A DNA stretch of 43,724 nucleotides from Lachnospiraceae bacterium (GTDB lineage: Bacteria > Bacillota > Clostridia > Lachnospirales > Lachnospiraceae), in assembly GCA_017525525.1 (NCBI GenBank), contig JAFXSQ010000038.1, forward strand, positions 1 to 43,724, written 5' to 3'. Below the pieces are notes generated by a model. That model did no database searches, had not been told where the DNA came from, and saw nothing but the letters and a program-made list of their open reading frames with translations. The translations under genes were made by a program, and so were the position numbers. Each line of letters opens with the position of its first letter. The stretch's first letter is position 1. Shown one piece after another: positions 34,739 through 41,828 of the stretch.

Positions 34739-35053
34739 ATGAATAACGGTATAGAAAAAAAACAGGATAATTACATAAAAAAGCTGCAGGGAAAGCTTGT
34801 GTTCAGGATAATGGCAGTGGTATGCCTTGTCATCATCGCGGCGCTTGTGGTAGCGGTTATAATTACCGGAGTTACGGGAAGTCAGTATTTTCTCGGCTGT
34901 CTGGTGCTGATGATGATAGTTCCGGTGCTGTTCTATTTGATGTTATGGATAGGGCGACTGCTTTCAAACCTATATGACGAAAAGCTTGAAAAGGCGGCGA
35001 AAATGCTCGAGGAGAGCGAAGCAAAAATGCTTGAAGAGAATGACAATAAGTGA
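34739..35053 (+). CDS. Small two-helix membrane protein
   Basis: This 104-residue protein is of unknown family. It has two hydrophobic spans (about 24-47 and 50-72) with a short turn, then a charged, coiled-coil-like C-terminal tail with EKAAKMLEESEAKMLEEN. The start follows the permease stop by six bases and has no good ribosome-binding site, so translation is probably coupled. It may be an accessory subunit of the exporter; that is inference from position only. Confidence 0.7.
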   Translation: MNNGIEKKQDNYIKKLQGKLVFRIMAVVCLVIIAALVVAVIITGVTGSQYFLGCLVLMMIVPVLFYLMLWIGRLLSNLYDEKLEKAAKMLEESEAKMLEENDNK

Positions 35054-35106
35054 TATACTTTGCATAACTGTTTTTATAATATGCGACCAGAAGGGAGAAG
35101 GATTTC

Positions 35107-35937
35107 ATGAAACAATGTCATGCATGCGGTACCTATGTAGAGGATGACGCAAGAAGCTGCCCGGAGTGCGGGGCTACGATAGTGACGGGAGGCTCAAGCC
35201 TTACTCTTAAGGAGGATAAAACCGCAAAAAGAAAGATACCGTCTCATTCAACGGGACGACCGGTCGGCGGAAGCACAGGACTTACCGGACTTCTCGATGC
35301 GTCTGATGAGTATGCGGATTTAGAGAGCGATGTATACGGCGGAGGCTCACTTCCGGTTTCCATGTCAAAGAACCAGTTGAAGGAATATGAACAGTCAAGG
35401 AGACATGAGAGGCAGAGGAAGGGCGCGGGCATCTTCGGGACAATTGTTAAGATACTTGTTCTTATAGGTGTGGCTTTCGGTGTTTATTATCTCTTTGTAA
35501 ATGTTCTTTTGAAGACGGACGGACTTGAATCGCCCGAGGCGGTTATGGATGAGTTTGTTGTTGCGGTTAACGAAAAGGATGTGGAAAGGTTGAAGGCTAT
35601 CCTGCCTCCGTATCTTATCACAAACCTTGGTACATCCGAGAAGTTCATCAACAGTCTTTCGGAGGCTCATATTGATAAGTATGATATACTCGAGAAGAAG
35701 GAGATGTCCCAGAATGATATCGATCAGCTCGAAGACAGTATCAAGATGGCGCAAGGTAAGACAACAACCATCAAGGAAGCTATTGATATAAAGATGCGTG
35801 TCAGCGGTACCATGAAGAATAAGCAGGGCAATATGGTCAAAAAGTTCCCTGAGGTAACCTTCAGATTCTTAAATATTAAGGGCGTATGGTATCTGTATGA
35901 TCAGATGATGGTTTTGAAGGAATACACCAACGATTAA
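35107..35937 (+). CDS. Zinc-ribbon membrane protein with extracytoplasmic domain
   Basis: This 276-residue protein has an N-terminal zinc ribbon (Cys4, Cys7, Cys18 and Cys21). A polar linker follows, then one transmembrane helix near 118-137 (TIVKILVLIGVAFGVYYLFV). The extracytoplasmic domain of about 130 residues contains ESPEAVMDEFVVAVNEKDVE, an NTF2/DUF4878-like pattern. It is preceded by AAGGGAGAAGG. Zinc-ribbon membrane proteins of this layout are common in Clostridia and mostly uncharacterised. It is the last gene before a strong terminator. Confidence 0.8.
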   Translation: MKQCHACGTYVEDDARSCPECGATIVTGGSSLTLKEDKTAKRKIPSHSTGRPVGGSTGLTGLLDASDEYADLESDVYGGGSLPVSMSKNQLKEYEQSRRHERQRKGAGIFGTIVKILVLIGVAFGVYYLFVNVLLKTDGLESPEAVMDEFVVAVNEKDVERLKAILPPYLITNLGTSEKFINSLSEAHIDKYDILEKKEMSQNDIDQLEDSIKMAQGKTTTIKEAIDIKMRVSGTMKNKQGNMVKKFPEVTFRFLNIKGVWYLYDQMMVLKEYTND

Positions 35938-35954
35938 GCATAGATATGAATTAT

Positions 35955-36000
35955 GGAAGAGGTTGTCAAGAAAAAATGCTTGACAGCCTCTTCCTTTTAT
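35955..36000 (+). terminator. Intrinsic terminator of the exporter operon
   Basis: A 16-bp stem (35955-35970 with 35979-35994, one G-U pair), then CTTTTAT. The right arm carries the -35 box of the next promoter. Confidence 0.9.
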
Positions 36001-36008
36001 AGTATTAT
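35980..36008 (+). promoter_or_regulatory. Promoter of the ylxM-ffh operon, overlapping the terminator
   Basis: A consensus TTGACA (35980-35985) lies within the terminator's right arm. A 17-base spacer leads to TATTAT (36003-36008), 45 bases before ylxM. Confidence 0.75.
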
Positions 36009-36052
36009 GTGCAATGTTGTGTGTCGGCAGCAGGTTTTAAGAGGTCTTTAGA

Positions 36053-36367
36053 TTGGAGAGATTTGTAAGAAAATCGTTATTGTTTGACTTTTACGGTGAA
36101 CTCTTAACCGAAAAGAGGAGAGCCGTATACCGGGATGTTGTCGAGGATGATATGTCTTACGCAGAGGCGGCGGAGCTTTATGGGATATCGCGCCAAGGCG
36201 TATATGACATGGTAAAGCGCTGTGATGCACAGCTAGAAGAGTATGAGGAAAAGCTCGGACTGGTTGCGAGATTTGAAAAGGCAAGAGAGCTTGTCAAGGA
36301 AATGATGAAGGAAGAGACATCGGAGGCAATCAGGAGGAAACTCGAAGAGCTTTTGGAACAGTTGTAG
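36053..36367 (+). CDS. ylxM: YlxM, SRP-associated helix-turn-helix protein (UPF0122)
   Basis: This 104-residue protein, encoded just before ffh as in most Firmicutes, has a sigma-70-region-4-like helix-turn-helix. The relevant segments are LLTEKRRAVYRDVVEDDMSY and AEAAELYGISRQGVYDMVKR. YlxM is reported to modulate the signal recognition particle pathway. The start is a TTG at 36053, supported by AAGAGG eight bases before it. No in-frame ATG lies nearby. Confidence 0.93.
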   Translation: MERFVRKSLLFDFYGELLTEKRRAVYRDVVEDDMSYAEAAELYGISRQGVYDMVKRCDAQLEEYEEKLGLVARFEKARELVKEMMKEETSEAIRRKLEELLEQL

Positions 36368-36404
36368 ACTTACGGTATTTGAAAGAGATTAAGGATTTTT
36401 ACGT

Positions 36405-37748
36405 ATGGCGTTTGACAGTCTGACTGAAAAACTACAGAATGTATTCAAGAAATTAAGAAGCAAGGGCGCTATAACCGAGGCGGATGTCAAGGAAGCCATG
36501 AAGGAGGTTAAGCGCGCGCTGCTTGAAGCGGATGTTAACTTCAAGGTTGTAAAGCAGTTCATCAACTCGGTTTCGGAGAGAGCCGTTGGCGAGGAGGTCT
36601 TAAAGGGCCTCAATCCCGGACAGATGGTCATAAAGATCGTCAAAGAAGAGATGGACAAGCTTATGGGCGACTCTATAACCGAGATAGCGCTTCTTCCGGC
36701 AAATGAGATTACGGTTATCATGATGTGCGGTCTTCAGGGCGCAGGTAAGACAACCACGGTCGCAAAGCTTGCGGGTCAGATGAAGAACAAGGGCAGAAAG
36801 CCCTTGCTTGTGGGATGTGATGTGTATAGGCCTGCTGCGATTAAGCAGCTGCAGGTTAACGGCGAGAAGGTAGGAGTTCCGGTATTCGAGATGGGTACTG
36901 AACATGCGCCGGCTGATATTGCGAAGGCTGCCATAGAGCATGCAAAGAAGAATGAGCTCAATACGGTATTCATAGATACCGCAGGTCGTCTCCATGTGGA
37001 TGAGGAGATGATGGAGGAGCTTGTGAAGGTCAAGGAGGCAGTAACTGTCCACCAGACTATATTGACGGTGGATGCCATGACCGGTCAGGACGCCGTAAAT
37101 GTTGCGACGACCTTCAATGAGAGAATAGGAATTGACGGAGTTATCTTAACCAAGCTTGACGGCGATACCAGAGGCGGTGCGGCTCTTTCGATAAAGGCTG
37201 TTACCGGAAAGCCGATACTCTACGCCGGGATGGGGGAGAAGCTTACAGACCTTGAACCCTTCCATCCGGATCGTATGGCAAGCCGAATACTTGGAATGGG
37301 AGATGTGGAGAGTCTTATAGAGAAGGCTCAGGCCGCTATAGATGACGAGAAGGCAAGGGAGATGGAGGAGAAGCTTAAGAAGGCTTCCTTCGACTTTAAC
37401 GATTTCCTTGATCAGATGGAGCAGATGGAGCAGATGGGCGGTTTGTCCGACATCTTAAACATGCTTCCCGGATTTTCGGGTAACAAGAAGCTCCAGGACA
37501 TAGAGATAGATGACGATGCGCTTAAGATGCCTAAGGCAATCATTCATTCGATGACGCCGAAGGAGCGCGCTAACCCAGATATCATCAATCCAAGCCGGAA
37601 GAAGCGAATAGCTGACGGCGCCGGCGTGGATATAAGTGATGTAAATAAATTATTAAAGCAATTTGAACAGTCCAGGAAGATGATGAAACAGATGTCAGGT
37701 ATGATGAGCGGCAAGAAACGCGGCTTCAAGCTACCGTTTGGACTGTGA
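36405..37748 (+). CDS. ffh: Signal recognition particle protein Ffh
   Basis: This 447-residue SRP GTPase targets nascent membrane and secretory proteins with its RNA partner. The N domain is followed by the G domain with GLQGAGKTTT, DTAGRLHVDEEMMEEL and TKLDGDTRGGAAL. The M domain is methionine-rich (FDFNDFLDQMEQMEQMGGLS) with the RNA-binding SRKKRIADGAGVDISDVN motif. It ends in a Gly/Lys-rich GKKRGFKLPFGL. It lies in the ylxM-ffh-rpsP-khpA unit. No SRP RNA gene was recognised in this window. Confidence 0.98.
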   Translation: MAFDSLTEKLQNVFKKLRSKGAITEADVKEAMKEVKRALLEADVNFKVVKQFINSVSERAVGEEVLKGLNPGQMVIKIVKEEMDKLMGDSITEIALLPANEITVIMMCGLQGAGKTTTVAKLAGQMKNKGRKPLLVGCDVYRPAAIKQLQVNGEKVGVPVFEMGTEHAPADIAKAAIEHAKKNELNTVFIDTAGRLHVDEEMMEELVKVKEAVTVHQTILTVDAMTGQDAVNVATTFNERIGIDGVILTKLDGDTRGGAALSIKAVTGKPILYAGMGEKLTDLEPFHPDRMASRILGMGDVESLIEKAQAAIDDEKAREMEEKLKKASFDFNDFLDQMEQMEQMGGLSDILNMLPGFSGNKKLQDIEIDDDALKMPKAIIHSMTPKERANPDIINPSRKKRIADGAGVDISDVNKLLKQFEQSRKMMKQMSGMMSGKKRGFKLPFGL

Positions 37749-37793
37749 CAGGATTTCCTTATTGATTGCGAAAAGAAGGAGGTGAAAAAGAAG

Positions 37794-38039
37794 ATGGCAG
37801 TAAAAATCAGACTTAGAAGAATGGGATACAAGAAGCACCCGATATACAGAGTTATAGTTGCTGATTCGAGATCTCCGAGAGACGGAAGATTCATCGAAGA
37901 GATAGGTACTTATGATCCGAACAGAGAGCCCGCTGATATCAAGATAGATGCAGAGGCTGCAAAGAAGTGGATAGATAACGGAGCACAGCCTACAGATACT
38001 GTTGCAAAGCTTCTTAAGGTTGCAGGTATTGAGAAGTAA
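37794..38039 (+). CDS. rpsP: 30S ribosomal protein S16
   Basis: This 81-residue S16 begins [20 protein letters not shown] and contains [25 protein letters not shown] at 37782 lies in frame but is part of the strong AAGGAGGTG ribosome-binding site, so the ATG at 37794 is the start. It is followed by khpA with a 15-base gap. Confidence 0.98.
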   Translation: MAVKIRLRRMGYKKHPIYRVIVADSRSPRDGRFIEEIGTYDPNREPADIKIDAEAAKKWIDNGAQPTDTVAKLLKVAGIEK

Positions 38040-38054
38040 TGGGAGGAGCTGCAA

Positions 38055-38285
38055 ATGAGAGAATTAGTTGAGTTTATCGCTAAATCCCTTGTAGATTACC
38101 CTGATCAGGTTGTTGTTACGGAGACCGAAGAAGCAGACGGAACACTTTTGGTTGATCTAAAGGTTGCTCCGGATGATATGGGAAAGGTTATCGGAAAGAA
38201 GGGACGTATAGCAAAGTCTATACGTACTGTGGTCAGAGCAGCAGCTTTAAAGGGTGACAAAAAGGTAGTTGTTGACATCAAGTAA
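38055..38285 (+). CDS. khpA: KhpA, KH-domain RNA-binding protein
   Basis: This 76-residue single KH-domain protein has the core loop GKVIGKKGRIAKSIRTVV. KhpA forms a complex with KhpB/Jag that binds many RNAs and influences cell division and elongation in Firmicutes. In most relatives rimM and trmD follow in the same operon. Here a terminator and a MITE-like insertion lie between. Confidence 0.96.
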   Translation: MRELVEFIAKSLVDYPDQVVVTETEEADGTLLVDLKVAPDDMGKVIGKKGRIAKSIRTVVRAAALKGDKKVVVDIK

Positions 38286-38290
38286 TTTGT

Positions 38291-38320
38291 ATCCCCGGGA
38301 GAACCCCGGGGATTTTGTTT
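38291..38320 (+). terminator. Intrinsic terminator after khpA
   Basis: A perfect 9-bp GC-rich stem (38291-38299 with 38305-38313), a 5-base loop, then TTTTGTTT. Confidence 0.92.
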
Positions 38321-38321
38321 A

Positions 38322-38513
38322 CATAGTTACTATTCACAGTTGTTGCAAAACTAAGTGAAAGCTTGTTGTGCTTGCACATAAAAGAATTCACTTAGTTTTG
38401 TGATAAAACTGCGAAGCAGTGACTCCACGTTCACCCATGCCCATAAGCGGCGAAGCCGCTACGGATGCGAAGCAGACGGGGCGTGGGTTGCGTGGCTGTG
38501 AATGGTAACTATG
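38322..38513. mobile_element. MITE-like element with 18-bp terminal inverted repeats
   Basis: This 192-bp, gene-free element has ends CATAGTTACTATTCACAG (38322-38339) and its inverted copy at 38496-38513 (17 of 18 match). Internally it has AAACTAAGTGAA/TTCACTTAGTTT and several smaller GAAGC-loop hairpins. A closely similar sequence in opposite orientation runs from 43585 to the window edge. The low-complexity, terminal-repeat layout is that of a non-autonomous transposon. No transposase is in the window and no clear target duplication is visible. Confidence 0.8.
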
Positions 38514-38538
38514 CATAAGGTTCTAAAACGGAGGTTAA

Positions 38539-39048
38539 ATGGAGAACGAATTCAGAGTTGGAGTAATAAACAATACACACGGACTTAAAGGGGAAGTTAA
38601 GGTATTTCCGACAACGGATGATACCGCAAGATTTAAAAAGCTAAAGAATTGTTATGTGAAAAATAAGGATGGAATCAAGGAGCTTAAAGTAACCTCCTGC
38701 AGGTTCTTTAAAAATCTGGTGATTCTTAAATTTGAGGGACTTGACAGAATAGAGGATGTAGAGCCTCTTAAGGGACTTGACCTTCTGGTGACAAGGGACA
38801 ATGCGGTTCCTTTAAAAGAGGGCGAGTATTATATAGCGGATATATTGGGCGCGGATGTGGTGGATGAGAACGGAGCTCATATCGGAGTGTTAAAGGATGT
38901 CTTAAAGACCGGCGCCAACGATGTCTATGATGTGACCATGGATAACGGAAAGCAGGTGCTTCTACCGGTAATTCCGGATTGCATCATCAACAGAGATATA
39001 GAGAATAAGATAATTACGGTTCATATGATGAAAGGGCTGATAGATTAA
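38539..39048 (+). CDS. rimM: 16S rRNA processing protein RimM
   Basis: This 169-residue 30S maturation factor binds S19. The N-terminal domain has FRVGVINNTHGLKGEVKVFP. The C-terminal PRC-barrel has LKEGEYYIADILGADVV and ends PVIPDCIINRDIENKIITV, all typical. GGAGG precedes the ATG. Transcription must cross the khpA terminator and MITE or start from an unrecognised promoter near the MITE's end. Its stop directly abuts the trmD start. Confidence 0.96.
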   Translation: MENEFRVGVINNTHGLKGEVKVFPTTDDTARFKKLKNCYVKNKDGIKELKVTSCRFFKNLVILKFEGLDRIEDVEPLKGLDLLVTRDNAVPLKEGEYYIADILGADVVDENGAHIGVLKDVLKTGANDVYDVTMDNGKQVLLPVIPDCIINRDIENKIITVHMMKGLID

Positions 39049-39807
39049 ATGGATTTTCATGTGATGACCCTCTTTCCGGAGACTGTTAAGGCAGGGCTTT
39101 CGGAGAGTATAACGGCGAGAGCCATAGCAAACGGAATAATAGGTCTTAACACTTATGATATCAGGGATTTCTCCAAGGACAAGCACCGTCATGTGGATGA
39201 CTATATCTACGGTGGGGGAGCGGGTATGCTTATGGCTCCCGATCCGATAGTATCCTGTTTTGAGCATGTGCGCGATTCGATTGTCGAAAAGGGCGGCACG
39301 GACAAGCCGAGAGTTCTGCTTATGACTCCGGTCGGAGATGCCTTTAATCAGCAAATGGCAGAGGAGCTTTCCAAAGAGGAGGATATAGTCCTGCTCTGCG
39401 GACATTATGAGGGCATAGACGAGAGAGCGATAGAGCTGATAGTTACGGACAGGGTATCGATAGGCGATTTTGTTCTGACGGGCGGTGAGCTCCCGGCAAT
39501 GATGATAATCGATGCCGTTTCCAGACTTGTGCCGGGAGTGCTCGGCTCTGATGAGAGCGCATTTGATGAAAGCTTTACGAAAGGCCTTCTCGAGTACCCG
39601 CAGTACACAAGACCTCCGGAGTACAGGGGGCTTACGGTTCCGGAGGTGCTGCTTTCGGGACATCATCAGAATATAGCCGACTGGCGATTTGAACAGTCTT
39701 TGGAGAGAACGAAGCAGATAAGACCGGAGCTTTACGAAGCATATATTGCATCGCATGAAGAAGAGTTGAAAAAATATATGAAGAGAACTAAAAAAAGCCT
39801 TATATAA
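39049..39807 (+). CDS. trmD: tRNA (guanine-N1)-methyltransferase TrmD
   Basis: This 252-residue SPOUT methyltransferase makes m1G37 in tRNA, preventing frameshifting. Seen are FHVMTLFPETV and DYIYGGGAGMLMAPDP near the N-terminus, and CGHYEGIDERAIE in the middle. The trefoil-knot segment is SIGDFVLTGGELPAM, and YTRPPEYRG lies near the C-terminus. Its start immediately follows rimM. The ribosomal protein gene rplS, which usually follows trmD, is not here. Confidence 0.98.
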   Translation: MDFHVMTLFPETVKAGLSESITARAIANGIIGLNTYDIRDFSKDKHRHVDDYIYGGGAGMLMAPDPIVSCFEHVRDSIVEKGGTDKPRVLLMTPVGDAFNQQMAEELSKEEDIVLLCGHYEGIDERAIELIVTDRVSIGDFVLTGGELPAMMIIDAVSRLVPGVLGSDESAFDESFTKGLLEYPQYTRPPEYRGLTVPEVLLSGHHQNIADWRFEQSLERTKQIRPELYEAYIASHEEELKKYMKRTKKSLI

Positions 39808-39810
39808 TGG

Positions 39811-39839
39811 TTGTATAATCGCTGAATTTGGGGTAAAAT
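39811..39839 (+). promoter_or_regulatory. Promoter of the lipoprotein gene
   Basis: TTGTAT (39811-39816), a 17-base spacer and TAAAAT (39834-39839), directly after the trmD stop. Confidence 0.6.
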
Positions 39840-39877
39840 ACACTACATATAGTTATCAAAAAGGAGAGGGACGCAAT

Positions 39878-40444
39878 ATGAAGACGGGTAACGGTACATT
39901 TAAGAAGAAAAGGAATGTTCTCTTAGTAGCAGGGGTTATGGCATTTTCAATGTTTTTCACGGGATGCGGCAAGAGTAAGGATGACGCCGGGGAAACAACG
40001 GCAAAGGAGCAGACAGCTTCGGGCAATGATGTGCAGGCAGAGGTGGTTTCCTTCGTGGGAGAAAAGCTTCCGGCGATCTCGGCAGAGAGGGACAAGGCAA
40101 TCGAGATTTACAACAAGGCGGTTGCGGAGAACTTAAAATCCGATGAGATGATGCTCAACTTAAAGGATTCGGCTATTCCGGCGCTTCAGAATTACATCAA
40201 CGAGCTCAATGCCATAGAGGTAACCAGCAGCGAAGCTAAGGAGCTCAAGGACTTAACAAGACAGAGCGTTGAGAAGCAGTACAACGCCATGAATATGGTA
40301 GTAACCGCCATAGAGGATTCCAATCCGGAGTATCTTACTCAGGCACAGAACCTTATAGAAGAAGCGTACGAAACCGTAGATAAGTACAATGACAGACTGA
40401 AGACCATATGCAGTGAGCAGGGAATACAGCTTACTATAAACTAA
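39878..40444 (+). CDS. Lipoprotein of unknown function
   Basis: This 188-residue exported lipoprotein has a basic, hydrophobic signal peptide and lipobox FTGC (Cys30). A Thr/Glu/Asp-rich linker leads to a helical domain of about 130 residues with heptad-like spacing (AEVVSFVGEKLPAISAERDK and, later, NLIEEAYETVDKYNDRLKTI). No family is recognised. AAAAGGAG precedes the ATG. It is followed nine bases later by a small membrane protein and probably shares its transcript. Confidence 0.8.
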   Translation: MKTGNGTFKKKRNVLLVAGVMAFSMFFTGCGKSKDDAGETTAKEQTASGNDVQAEVVSFVGEKLPAISAERDKAIEIYNKAVAENLKSDEMMLNLKDSAIPALQNYINELNAIEVTSSEAKELKDLTRQSVEKQYNAMNMVVTAIEDSNPEYLTQAQNLIEEAYETVDKYNDRLKTICSEQGIQLTIN

Positions 40445-40452
40445 GGCTATTT

Positions 40453-41049
40453 ATGGATGAAAAGACAGAGACAAGTACATCGACGAATGATATTACCGTA
40501 GTAGGCGGATACAGGTTTGACTCGCGCGCGGATGCGGCAAAGGCGAGAAAGGAGCTTGAGTACATTTCCAGAATCAAGGATAGGCTTGATTCGGGGAATG
40601 CCGCCCAGATGCAGAATATCTACGGTAAGCTTGTTGAGAGAAAGTATTTCACTACGCCGGTAGGTCTTAATTTCATGCATGAGATGAGGGCTTACATAAG
40701 AGCACTTGCGCCTGACGCGGATGTTCCTTTCGTGCCTGTCCCGGGTAGAAAAGCAGCTTCCGCAAAGGTTACGGAATCGCCGCAGTACGTGATGCTCTCT
40801 GCGAATTACGATAAGACCAAGGAAGAGAATGTCGAAATAAAGAACAAGTCATCCAAGATGACAATAGTTATTCTCGCGTTAATTGCCATAATAGTCGGGA
40901 TGTTCTGGATAGTGATTACGAGTGATAATCTCGGGTATTTTAATGCGGAGGACAAGGTTTTGAACAAGTATTCCGCATGGGAAGAGGAACTTAACGCCCG
41001 CGAGGCGGCCATAAAGCAGAGGGAAGAAGAGCTGGGAATAAAACCCTGA
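40453..41049 (+). CDS. Single-span membrane protein, unknown
   Basis: This is a 198-residue protein. The N-terminal soluble part (about 1-130) includes YRFDSRADAAKARKELEYI and LVERKYFTTPVGLNFMHEMR. One transmembrane helix lies near 135-156 (MTIVILALIAIIVGMFWIVI). The C-terminal tail is coiled-coil-like, with AWEEELNAREAAIKQREEEL. No signal peptide or known domain is visible. By the positive-inside rule the N-terminal domain is likely cytoplasmic. The gene has a poor ribosome-binding site and may be coupled to the lipoprotein. Confidence 0.72.
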   Translation: MDEKTETSTSTNDITVVGGYRFDSRADAAKARKELEYISRIKDRLDSGNAAQMQNIYGKLVERKYFTTPVGLNFMHEMRAYIRALAPDADVPFVPVPGRKAASAKVTESPQYVMLSANYDKTKEENVEIKNKSSKMTIVILALIAIIVGMFWIVITSDNLGYFNAEDKVLNKYSAWEEELNAREAAIKQREEELGIKP

Positions 41050-41070
41050 TTTGTGATAGCATTTCACAAA
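41050..41070. promoter_or_regulatory. Inverted repeat, possible operator upstream of the two-component system
   Basis: TTTGTGA (41050-41056) and TCACAAA (41064-41070) form a perfect 7-bp dyad with a 7-base centre. It lies about 20 bases before a TATACT that could be a -10. It resembles a CRP/FNR-type site but with a one-base longer centre. It might alternatively be a weak terminator of the preceding gene, though no T run follows. Confidence 0.35.
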
Positions 41071-41141
41071 ATAAACAAAAACCGGTGTTATACTGTTCGT
41101 ATCAAAGATATGACAGATGATCGGTTCGGAGGCGTGACAAT

Positions 41142-41825
41142 ATGGACAGTGTAAAAATACTTGTGGTAGATGATGAGAGCAGAATGAGGAAGCTTATCAA
41201 GGACTTCCTTACCAAAGCAGGTTATACGGTTGTAGAAGCGGGAGACGGTGAAGAAGCCGTTTCTTTGTTTTACTCCGCAGGCAAGTTCTCTCTGATAATA
41301 CTTGATGTGATGATGCCTAAGTTAGACGGCTACGGAGTTGCCGAGGAGATAAGGAGAGTATCCGAGGTACCGATCATGATGCTTACCGCAAAGAGCGACG
41401 AGAGGGATGAGCTTAAGGGCTTCTCCTTGGGCGTCGATGAGTATGTGACAAAGCCTTTTTCGCCAAAGGTTCTTGTGGCAAGGGTTGAAGCCATACTGCG
41501 CCGCACCTCTTCGAAAGAGGATGATGGCAAGGTTGTGGACGGCGGAATAGAGCTTGATACGACGGGGCATACCCTTAAGGTTGACGGAGAGCTTGTGGAG
41601 CTTTCCTACAAGGAATTCGAGCTCCTGCATTATTTTATGACCAATCAGGGTGTTGCGCTTTCAAGAGAGAAGATATTAAACAATGTGTGGAATTACGACT
41701 ACTTCGGTGATGCGAGAACCATAGACACACACGTCAAGAAATTAAGAAGCAAATTAGGTCCCTATGGCGGAAGAATCAAGACTATATGGGGTATGGGCTA
41801 TAAATTCGATATCAAGGCGGAGTAG
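41142..41825 (+). CDS. OmpR/PhoB-family response regulator
   Basis: This 227-residue DNA-binding regulator has a receiver domain with phosphoacceptor Asp55 in LDVMMPKLDGYG, the switch Thr in MLTAKSDE and the Lys in TKPFSP. A winged-helix output domain contains LSYKEFELLHYFMTNQGVAL and RTIDTHVKKLRSKLG. GGAGG precedes the ATG. The stop is three bases before the histidine kinase start. The two form a classical pair, of the kind often governing cell-envelope stress; the actual signal is unknown. Confidence 0.96.
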   Translation: MDSVKILVVDDESRMRKLIKDFLTKAGYTVVEAGDGEEAVSLFYSAGKFSLIILDVMMPKLDGYGVAEEIRRVSEVPIMMLTAKSDERDELKGFSLGVDEYVTKPFSPKVLVARVEAILRRTSSKEDDGKVVDGGIELDTTGHTLKVDGELVELSYKEFELLHYFMTNQGVALSREKILNNVWNYDYFGDARTIDTHVKKLRSKLGPYGGRIKTIWGMGYKFDIKAE

Positions 41826-41828
41826 AGG

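Noticed and set aside
38962-39843. Long antisense reading frame (293 codons)
   Set aside because: It lies across trmD, which has unmistakable motifs on the other strand.
41050-41070. Intrinsic terminator of the 40453 gene
   Set aside because: The stem is only 7 bp, AT-rich and not followed by a T run.
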